NCBI GenBank assembly: GCA_903881085.1
Contig: CAIRSA010000397.1
Coordinates: 1 to 38,341 of the forward strand
Direction of reading: 5' to 3'
Source of the DNA: an uncultured Acidobacteriia bacterium
Lineage (GTDB): Bacteria; Acidobacteriota; Terriglobia; Bryobacterales; Bryobacteraceae
Length of the DNA stretch: 38,341 nt
Position 1 is the stretch's first letter, and each line of letters starts with the position of its first letter. The notes under the pieces are model-generated. The model did not search any database and was not told where the DNA came from. It worked only from the letters and a program-made list of their open reading frames with translations. The translations under genes and the position numbers were made by a program. This document shows positions 7,756-14,312 of the stretch, in pieces.

Positions 7756-8744
7756 AACTTACAATTCTACTTGGACTGCTTACGTTCGGCTGGGCCACCT
7801 ATGCGGACACGATCACGTTGAAGAATGGACGCACCATTGAGGGCACCTACCTGGGCGGCGACGCCAGGCGCGTACGCATGACCGTGGGTGACAGCGTGCA
7901 GACATTCGACACCATCGACATCATCACCATCCGCTTCGGCGATATCGGCAGCCTGGGCCGCGACCGCGGAGGCTCTGATTCGCAGTCCTCCTCTGACCGG
8001 CCGACTCTGCGCCGCTCACCACGCTCGGCGGGTGACGACCAGCGGAGTGCGTCTAACATCGATCGCGATGACCGTCCGACCCTGCGCCGCTCGGCCGGCA
8101 CGTCGGACAATCCGCCACCCGATAACAGCGGTCAGGATGAGCGGCCCATCATGCGCCGCACGCAACGGCCACCCGATGGCGACACGCCGGAGCCGAGGAT
8201 TCTGAAGCCCGACGTCGCTCTGATTCCGCAGACGCCCATCGCGGTTGAGGTCCCGCCCGACACGCCATTTGTCATTCGCATGATCGACAGCGTCGACTCT
8301 GAGCACGACACGGTCGGCAATACGTTCCGCGCCAGCATGGACCAACCCATTACGATTAACGGCAAAACAGTGATTCCGCGTGGAGCCGATGTTGTGGTGA
8401 AGCTGGTGGAAGACAAACAATCCGGAAAGTTGACAGGCAAGACGGAGCTTCGGCTGGATCTTTCCAGTGTCACCGTCAATGGCAGAAATATCGACATTCT
8501 GACCCAGACCATTACCAAAGAGAGCGGCTCGCGCGGCGCAAGCACTGCGAAGAAAGCGGGCGGGGGCGCCGCGCTGGGTGCGATTATCGGCGGCATCGCC
8601 GGAGGCGGCGCAGGTGCGGCGATCGGCGCGGCGGCAGGCGCGGGAGCAGGCACCGCGGCACAAGTGATGACCAAGGGCCAGCGCGTGAAAATTCCCAGCG
8701 AGACCCGCTTAACGTTTAAACTGGAACAAGCAATCACAATCTAA
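7752..8744 (+). CDS. Secreted glycine-zipper envelope protein
   Basis: The 330-residue product has a signal peptide (about 1-18, ending ATYA). A short beta segment follows (TITLKNGRTIEGTYLGGD, reminiscent of Sm-like/YgdI-type repeats). Then comes a disordered linker with the repeated unit RPTLRRS/RPIMRRT (residues 80-135), a beta-rich domain, and finally a glycine zipper (about 268-300: GGGAALGAIIGGIAGG and similar). Glycine zippers typically pack into membranes or oligomerise. The Arg/Asp-rich linker repeats at least three times and may be an interaction segment. It overlaps the DUF697-like gene by 4 nt, so the two are translationally coupled, and both products are likely to reach the envelope. 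Confidence 0.72.
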   Translation: MKLTILLGLLTFGWATYADTITLKNGRTIEGTYLGGDARRVRMTVGDSVQTFDTIDIITIRFGDIGSLGRDRGGSDSQSSSDRPTLRRSPRSAGDDQRSASNIDRDDRPTLRRSAGTSDNPPPDNSGQDERPIMRRTQRPPDGDTPEPRILKPDVALIPQTPIAVEVPPDTPFVIRMIDSVDSEHDTVGNTFRASMDQPITINGKTVIPRGADVVVKLVEDKQSGKLTGKTELRLDLSSVTVNGRNIDILTQTITKESGSRGASTAKKAGGGAALGAIIGGIAGGGAGAAIGAAAGAGAGTAAQVMTKGQRVKIPSETRLTFKLEQAITI

Positions 8745-8760
8745 GTCTGACGGTGACAGT

Positions 8761-9501
8761 TTGAACACAAGCCCAGTAGCAGTAATCACAGGCGCCAGCC
8801 GCGGCATCGGGCGCGGCATCGCAATAGAGCTTTCCAAAACGCATCGCATCGTAGGAACCTACAAAGGCAGGCGCGACGCGGCTGAAAGCATGGCCGCCGA
8901 AACCGGTGCGGAGATCTTTCAGTGCGACGTGGGCGTGGCTGCCGACCGCGCTGGGCTGATCGCCTTCACGCTGGAAAAGTTCGGCCGCCTCGACCTGCTG
9001 GTGAACAACGCCGGCATCACGCAGCGCGAACGCAACGACGTGCTGGCAGCCAGCGAAGAGAGTTTCGATGAGCTGATCGGTACGAATCTGAAAGGCCCGC
9101 ATTTCCTGACCCAACTGGCAGCCCGCCAGATGGTGGCGCAGGGCAGCGGACGCATCGTTTTCGTTACCTCGATCTCATCCTACGCAGTCTCCACCAACCG
9201 CGCCGAATACTGCATCTCAAAAGCCGGGCTCAGCATGTCGGTTTCCATCTACGCGCAGCGACTGGCGGCCGAAGGGATCAAAGTCTTCGAAGTGCGCCCG
9301 GGCGTGATCAGAACGGACATGATCGCTACAGTTGAAAAGCTGTACGAAGAGAAGATTGCAGGCGGCATGTTGCCGCAGAGGCGTATGGGCGAGTCGTCCG
9401 ATGTGGCGCTAGCGATCCGCGCCATTGCCGATGGACTACTGGATTATTCCACTGGACAGATCATCAATGTGGACGGCGGTTTCCATTTGCGTGGACTTTG
9501 A
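8761..9501 (+). CDS. SDR-family 3-ketoacyl-ACP-reductase-like oxidoreductase
   Basis: This 246-residue Rossmann enzyme of the classical short-chain dehydrogenase family has the cofactor loop TGASRGIGRG (10-19), the NNAG motif, a catalytic Ser in VTSISSY and Tyr/Lys in YCISKAG. It ends with DGGFHLRGL, similar to FabG-like sugar/polyol dehydrogenases that close with DGG. It would use NAD(P)H for a ketone/alcohol conversion. The only start that keeps the cofactor loop is TTG at 8761, with a weak GGTGA 6 nt upstream. Only 16 nt separate it from the glycine-zipper gene. It lies directly before the MFS/oxidoreductase/lyase run and may share its substrate. Confidence 0.85.
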   Translation: MNTSPVAVITGASRGIGRGIAIELSKTHRIVGTYKGRRDAAESMAAETGAEIFQCDVGVAADRAGLIAFTLEKFGRLDLLVNNAGITQRERNDVLAASEESFDELIGTNLKGPHFLTQLAARQMVAQGSGRIVFVTSISSYAVSTNRAEYCISKAGLSMSVSIYAQRLAAEGIKVFEVRPGVIRTDMIATVEKLYEEKIAGGMLPQRRMGESSDVALAIRAIADGLLDYSTGQIINVDGGFHLRGL

Positions 9502-9510
9502 AGTAGCATG

Positions 9511-9585
9511 TGGACAGGCGAATAGCCCGTCCTACCCCGGCCGTGCAAGTGTTTGAAAGGGTAGGACGGGCGATTCGCCTGTCCA
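9511..9585. repeat. Head-to-head pair of GTAG-headed REP-like palindromes
   Basis: Positions 9511-9537 and 9559-9585 are inverted copies of one 27-bp unit, matching at 26 of 27 positions with a 21-bp loop. Each unit starts GGGTAGGAC and ends GCCTGTCCA and is itself an imperfect hairpin. The heads (GTAG at 9561; CTAC at 9532) face inward, giving a BIME-like pair. The unit recurs at 19604-19630 and 32938-32964. It can act as a bidirectional terminator between the SDR and MFS genes. Confidence 0.85.
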
Positions 9586-9600
9586 GTGACGGTTCAGCTG

Positions 9601-9609
9601 TGTTATAAG
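9601..9609 (+). promoter_or_regulatory. Extended -10 promoter of the MFS-oxidoreductase-lyase run
   Basis: TG-T-TATAAG (9601-9609) is an extended -10 element without a clear -35, placed just after the REP pair. The predicted start (about 9616) leaves room for a real Shine-Dalgarno (CAGGAG, 9628-9633) before the ATG at 9638. Confidence 0.5.
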
Positions 9610-9637
9610 TAAAGGTTCCTTTTTAGGCAGGAGACCC

Positions 9638-10924
9638 ATGGAAAAAAAGTTCTACGGATGGTGGATCACCATCTTCGCCTTCTTCACGTTTGGACTCGCG
9701 GTAGGCATCCCCTACTACGGCGGCCCCTTCTTTTATGACTACTACGAGAAGGCCTTCGGCTGGAAGCATCCTGACGTAACCCTGGGGTTTCCGCTCGCCG
9801 CCACGCTCACATTGTGGGTCGGCCCCATTCTGGTTCACCGCTTCAGCCCGCGAATGATGATCCTTATCGGCACTGCCTGCACAGCGGTGGCGTATGTCGG
9901 CTGGAGCCAGATGACTGGCAGCCTGTTCGTCTACTACGGTTTGTGGGTTGTGTACGTGACGGGCTACATTTTCTCAGGCCCGATTGCCCACCAGGTTCTG
10001 ATTTCGCAGTGGTTCCGCAAGGATCGCGGCAAGGCAATGGCCATCTGTTATCTTGGCGTGGGCGTGTTCGGCGGCATCTCGGCAAAGTACATCGCCAGAC
10101 CGTTGACAGACGCCTACGGGTTCCAGGGCGCGCTGCTGATCATCGGCGGCCTGATGACACTGGCGTGGCCGATCTGCCTTCTATTGTTGAAGGACAAGCC
10201 GTCCGATATGGGCCAGTTTCCCGATGGCGACACTAAGGAACATGCAGGACAAAACGTTGCGCCGCAGAGCTTTGGTTACCTCATCAGTAAGCCGTCATTC
10301 TGGCTGCTGGTACTCGGCAGCTTCTGCTCCATCGGCGCCATCGGCTCCATTAATCAACACATGAAGTTCGTCTTCAAGGAACATGGCTTCACCGATCAGA
10401 ATCAGCTGAACGACCTCTTCGGCAACGCCACTTTGTGTATCCTGTTTTCGAGCATCGGCGGCCGCCTGGTGATGGGCTTTCTGGCCGACAAATTTTCCAA
10501 GAAACTCGTGATGACGGTCACCTACGTAATGGTTGCCGCGACGATTCCGCTCTTGCTGCTGGTGACGCCAGAGAATCCCTATTACATGTATGTCTTCGCC
10601 ATCCTGTTCGGCTTCGGAATGGGCGCCGACTATATGTTGATTCCGTTGATGGCTGCCGAACAGTTCGGCGTAAACACTCTGGCCCGCGCGATGGCGGTGA
10701 TTCTTCCCACTGACACAATCGGCCAGACATGGTTTCCCTACTTGGTCTCGCTCCTGCACGAACATTTCGGCGGTTATGCAGTGGCGTTGAATTCTGTGAT
10801 TCTGGTGGCCGCCGTCGGCGCCATCTCCATCATGCTTTTGCCAAGCAAGGAAGCAGTGGAACACAACGATAACGATGAAACACTTCCATTACAAAACGCT
10901 AAGCGAACTGCGGCAAAACGCTGA
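9638..10924 (+). CDS. MFS transporter (OFA/monocarboxylate-like)
   Basis: This 428-residue polytopic inner-membrane protein has about 12 hydrophobic segments and a cytoplasmic loop near residues 190-215. It opens with KKFYGWWITIFAFFTFGLAV, the usual opening of oxalate:formate antiporter/monocarboxylate-type MFS carriers. QWFRKDRGKAMAICYLGVGVFGG in the loop after TM4 is also a family hallmark. It probably imports a small organic acid or a breakdown product. A good Shine-Dalgarno precedes it. The next gene begins 50 nt inside its 3' end. Clustering with a flavin oxidoreductase and a lyase-like secreted protein suggests uptake of a compound that these enzymes process. Confidence 0.85.
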   Translation: MEKKFYGWWITIFAFFTFGLAVGIPYYGGPFFYDYYEKAFGWKHPDVTLGFPLAATLTLWVGPILVHRFSPRMMILIGTACTAVAYVGWSQMTGSLFVYYGLWVVYVTGYIFSGPIAHQVLISQWFRKDRGKAMAICYLGVGVFGGISAKYIARPLTDAYGFQGALLIIGGLMTLAWPICLLLLKDKPSDMGQFPDGDTKEHAGQNVAPQSFGYLISKPSFWLLVLGSFCSIGAIGSINQHMKFVFKEHGFTDQNQLNDLFGNATLCILFSSIGGRLVMGFLADKFSKKLVMTVTYVMVAATIPLLLLVTPENPYYMYVFAILFGFGMGADYMLIPLMAAEQFGVNTLARAMAVILPTDTIGQTWFPYLVSLLHEHFGGYAVALNSVILVAAVGAISIMLLPSKEAVEHNDNDETLPLQNAKRTAAKR

Positions 10925-12296
10925 GGAGCTTACGCAGCATGTCCGCTTTGTAGAAGACAAGCGGAAAGTGCAGGATCTGCTTGCACGCAAAGTGACCGTT
11001 GGCAACATGACCTTGGGCAACTCCATGGCGATTCATCCCATGGAAGGTTGCGATTCCACGCTCGACGGCCGCCCCGATGAACTCACCTGGCGCAGGTACG
11101 AGCGTTTCGCCCGCGGCGGCGCGAAGCTGATCTGGTTCGAAGCAACCGCGGTTCGTGAAGACGGCCGCGCCAATGCGCGACAGCTGTGGATCAATAAAGA
11201 CAACGTTTCCGATTACGCCCGCCTGCATGAAATGATGCTCAAGGTGCATATGGAAGCCTGTGGCGATACCAGCGATTTGCTGATCCCGATGCAGCTGACG
11301 CACTCCGGCCGCTACAGCTATCCGAAGCGCCTCATCGCGTATCACAATCCGCTGATTGACAAGAAGACCGCAACTCCGGCGGATCAGCCGGTCATCTCAG
11401 ACGACGAACTGGAACGACTGGAAGACCAGTATGTCGACGCCGCGCGGCTGGCCCTGCAGGCCGGCTTCAAGGCCATCGATCTGAAGGTGACCCACGGCTA
11501 CCTGCTCAGCGAACTGATGGGCGCGAAGTTGCGCGAAGGCCGCTATGGCGGATCGCTCGAGAACCGCACGCGGTTCATGAAGAATGTGCTGGGCAAGATG
11601 CGTGCCGAATTCGGCGCCCGGCTCAAACTGTGCATGCGCCTCGGCTGCTACGATGGCGTGCCGCACGACATGGATCAGCAGACCAAGCTCGGCGTACCGC
11701 TCGACTATCCTCTGCCCTATCCGCACGGCTGGGGCGTGGATGCCAACGATCCGATGCGCGAAGATCTCACCGAAGTGAAGACGGCCATCGGCTGGTTCAA
11801 GGAATGGGGCGTTGAGCTGTTGAACGTTTCGCTCGGCTCCCCATACTACAATCCGCACATCGGCCGGCCTTATGAAAAGCCCGACGAGGGCAGCTACGAA
11901 GAGCCGGAGCATCCGCTGGTGGGCGTAGACCGCCACTTCCGCATCGCAGCCGAACTGCAAAAGACGTTCCCCGATCTGCCCATGGTCGGCACCGGTTACA
12001 GCTGGCTACAGATCTATGCCGTGAACGCCGCCGCATACAACGTTGAGCAGGGCCGCATCGCCCTTTTTGGCATCGGCCGCAACGCGCTGGCTTACCCGGA
12101 TTTCGCCAAAGACATTCAGGAAAAGGGCGAGCTCGATGAGCTCCGCGTCTGCAAAACGCTCACCTACTGCACCTTCCTGATGCGGCAGAAGAACAACGAA
12201 CTGGGTCAGTTCCCTTCGGGCTGCCCGCCTTTCGACAAACTGGTTTACGGACCGATCATGAAAGAAGCGCGCCTGGCCGCAAGAAAGCTGGCATGA
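10875..12296 (+). CDS. NADH:flavin oxidoreductase, Old Yellow Enzyme family
   Basis: The 473-residue product is an FMN-dependent TIM-barrel oxidoreductase. Recognisable family segments are IHPMEGCD, FARGGAKLIWFEATAV, the ligand-binding QLTHSGRYS, and HGYLLSELMGAKLREGRYGGSLENRTRF. It is longer than simple OYEs (about 360 residues) because of a loop insertion near residues 255-300 and a C-terminal extension. The extension carries three cysteines (CKTLTYC...SGCPP), which recall but do not fully match the four-Cys iron-sulfur site of 2,4-dienoyl-CoA reductases. No second FAD/NAD domain follows. The start at 10875 overlaps the MFS gene by 50 nt, and no later in-frame ATG would preserve the N-terminus. 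Its stop overlaps the next ATG (ATGA). Confidence 0.85.
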   Translation: MKHFHYKTLSELRQNAEELTQHVRFVEDKRKVQDLLARKVTVGNMTLGNSMAIHPMEGCDSTLDGRPDELTWRRYERFARGGAKLIWFEATAVREDGRANARQLWINKDNVSDYARLHEMMLKVHMEACGDTSDLLIPMQLTHSGRYSYPKRLIAYHNPLIDKKTATPADQPVISDDELERLEDQYVDAARLALQAGFKAIDLKVTHGYLLSELMGAKLREGRYGGSLENRTRFMKNVLGKMRAEFGARLKLCMRLGCYDGVPHDMDQQTKLGVPLDYPLPYPHGWGVDANDPMREDLTEVKTAIGWFKEWGVELLNVSLGSPYYNPHIGRPYEKPDEGSYEEPEHPLVGVDRHFRIAAELQKTFPDLPMVGTGYSWLQIYAVNAAAYNVEQGRIALFGIGRNALAYPDFAKDIQEKGELDELRVCKTLTYCTFLMRQKNNELGQFPSGCPPFDKLVYGPIMKEARLAARKLA

Positions 12297-13951
12297 ATAT
12301 GCTAACCCGACGAGAAGCGATCGCCCTGGGCGCGGCCAGCGCCATGCAAGCTCAACAGGCCGTGCCAACTTTCGACGCCGATCTGGTCGCGCGCTACGAT
12401 AAGTCTGTAGAAGATCTCCTGAAGCGGCAGAACACCTCGGCAGGAGATCGCGGCCTGGGCTGCATTCCCGATGATACGGGGCTCTATTTCATGGGGACCG
12501 CGGTAGGCATCGTGGAGACGTTCGCCTCGGCCTACATCTGCCCGCAATCGAAGTATCACAAGAATCCGCTGATGATGGAGCGCGCCAAACTGGCCGCCGG
12601 ATTCCTGTTGCGCGAGCAACTGCCGGACGGCAATGCCTATCTGCCCATCACCAACTTCGATTCCCCGCCCGATACGGCCTTCATCGTCAATGGCGTCGCT
12701 ACGACGGCCTGGAACGCGAAGCAATACGGCAACATGGAACTGTTTAACGTTCTGGAACCGTTCCTGCGCAAAGCAGGCGCTGCACTCACGCGCGGCGGTG
12801 TGCACACCCCGAATCACCGCTGGGTGGTTTGCTCGGCGCTGGCTCAGATCAATTCGCTATTCCCGTCTCCTGCCATCGTGAAACGCATCGACCAGTGGCT
12901 GGCCGAAGGGATTGATATCGATTCCGACGGACAATTCACCGAGCGTAGTACCTACAACTACAATCCCATCGTCGACCGGTCGCTGGTCGTCGTGGCTTTA
13001 AAGCTCAACCGGCCTGAACTTCTGGAGCCGGTTCGCAAGAACCTGAACGCAATGATGTACCTGATCCACGCTGATTACGAGGCGGTCACGGAGATCTCCC
13101 GCCGTCAGGATCTGAACACGCGCGGTAACATTGCCGGTTACTGGTTCTCCTATGCCCATTTGGCGCGTATCGACCGCAACGGTCAGTTCGCGGCTATTGC
13201 AAATCACTTCACTCCGGTCGCGGCAAGCATTGCATCGCTCCTCGAATACCCGCAGTTGCGCGAGCCAGGACCCGCACCCGTCGCGCCGCCCGACAACTAT
13301 GAGAAGGTGTTTCCCTACATCGGCGTGGCACGCATCCGTAGGGGAGCCGTCAGCGCGACGGTTTTGGAAGGCAAGAACCGCTTTTTCCTGCTACGACGCG
13401 GCGAAGCAGTTATCGGAGCATTGCGATTTGCATCGGCATTCTTTGGAAAGGGCCAGTTTATCGGGACCAAATTGGTGCAGAAAGATGGCGGGTACTATAT
13501 GGCCCAGTCATTGACCGGCCCGTACTACCAACCCTTCAACCCTCCACGTAAGATTACCACGGAAACTTACGATTCCACCCGCCGCGAACGTGCACAGAGC
13601 GAAGTCTGCCACTTGGAACAGACTGTATTCATTCAGGAAAACGCCAAAGGCTTCACCGTGCGGATCCAATCGAAAGGGACGAACGACGTTCCCCTGGCCA
13701 TTGAGATCAACCTGCGCGAGGGTGGCAAACTCGAAGGCTGTGAACCAGTTACGAAGGTAGTAGATGGGTATATTCTTCCTAAGGGGTTTGCGGGGTACCA
13801 GGCTGGCTCGGATGCAATCCGATTCGGCCCAGGATCCGCCCCCCACCGCTACACGCAAGTGCGCGGAGCAGATGCAAAACTCGCTGGGCCGAGCGTCTAC
13901 ATCACCGGTTTGACACCGTTTGACCACACCCTAAAATTCGAATGGGCATAG
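12293..13951 (+). CDS. Secreted polysaccharide-lyase-like protein (heparinase II/III-type architecture)
   Basis: This 552-residue protein has an RREAIALGAASAMQAQQ N-terminus that looks like a short Tat/Sec signal. It then appears to have a helical toroid-like domain (about 30-310) and a beta-rich C-terminal domain. NHRWVVCSALAQI and FTERSTYNYNPIVDRSL resemble conserved active-site stretches of heparinase II/III-like and other alpha/alpha-toroid lyases, but I cannot place it in a numbered family. The gene overlaps the preceding oxidoreductase by 4 nt, so it is translationally coupled. The run of transporter, flavin enzyme and secreted lyase-like protein suggests breakdown of a plant- or microbe-derived polymer, substrate unknown. 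Confidence 0.5.
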   Translation: MNMLTRREAIALGAASAMQAQQAVPTFDADLVARYDKSVEDLLKRQNTSAGDRGLGCIPDDTGLYFMGTAVGIVETFASAYICPQSKYHKNPLMMERAKLAAGFLLREQLPDGNAYLPITNFDSPPDTAFIVNGVATTAWNAKQYGNMELFNVLEPFLRKAGAALTRGGVHTPNHRWVVCSALAQINSLFPSPAIVKRIDQWLAEGIDIDSDGQFTERSTYNYNPIVDRSLVVVALKLNRPELLEPVRKNLNAMMYLIHADYEAVTEISRRQDLNTRGNIAGYWFSYAHLARIDRNGQFAAIANHFTPVAASIASLLEYPQLREPGPAPVAPPDNYEKVFPYIGVARIRRGAVSATVLEGKNRFFLLRRGEAVIGALRFASAFFGKGQFIGTKLVQKDGGYYMAQSLTGPYYQPFNPPRKITTETYDSTRRERAQSEVCHLEQTVFIQENAKGFTVRIQSKGTNDVPLAIEINLREGGKLEGCEPVTKVVDGYILPKGFAGYQAGSDAIRFGPGSAPHRYTQVRGADAKLAGPSVYITGLTPFDHTLKFEWA

Positions 13952-14199
13952 GCCGAATCGCGGATCACAACATTTTAAAATTAATATCTAGCCTATTTTT
14001 AATGGTTTACAAGAACCGCGCCCTTCTCGAACCGTCGCGGATCCTAATCTTGAATCACGAAGGTACCAGATGGCTGGACTTCGCGAAACGAATATGGATC
14101 CGATCATCATTATCGTTCCTGTTCTGTAATCTCCTCCGCTCAACGGAGTGATCGTGTGCGCAAGGGCACACGTACTATCAGTACTCACCTCAAAATAGG
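13952..14199. other. AT-richer non-coding stretch with tandem small hairpins
   Basis: No convincing gene is present; the open frames here do not look like protein. Two small stem-loops stand in a row: CTCCG-CTCAA-CGGAG (14134-14148) and GTGTGC-N6-GCACAC (14154-14171). GTAC-TATCA-GTAC follows directly. They could end the preceding transcript (there is no U-run) or form a small RNA or leader for the CHAT unit. Confidence 0.4.
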
Positions 14200-14230
14200 T
14201 TGCCACATACAAGGCCCTTTCTGGTATGAT
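14200..14230 (+). promoter_or_regulatory. Candidate promoter of the CHAT-sigma unit
   Basis: TTGCCA (14200-14205), a 19-nt spacer and TATGAT (14225-14230). An alternative lies closer to the gene: TCGACG (14275-14280), an 18-nt spacer and TATAAA (14299-14304), which ends 8 nt before the ATG. Confidence 0.45.
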
Positions 14231-14266
14231 TCCTAGGAGTACCACTGTTACAGGGTATTCCTAGGA
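14229..14266. promoter_or_regulatory. Paired ATTCCTAGGA palindromic sites
   Basis: The same 10-mer ATTCCTAGGA, containing the palindrome TCCTAGGA, occurs at 14229-14238 and 14257-14266, 28 bp apart. The first copy overlaps the -10 box and predicted start site of the upstream candidate promoter. This layout fits a dimeric repressor bound at two sites, or an alternative sigma-factor recognition element. Confidence 0.45.
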
Positions 14267-14312
14267 ACGCCAGCCTCGACGTTCTAATCTCCCCCATATA
14301 TAAAGAGCTATT

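Noticed and set aside
13942..14151. Possible 69-residue gene after the lyase-like protein
   Set aside because: It overlaps the preceding gene, has no ribosome-binding site, and its sequence has no recognisable character; the region looks non-coding.
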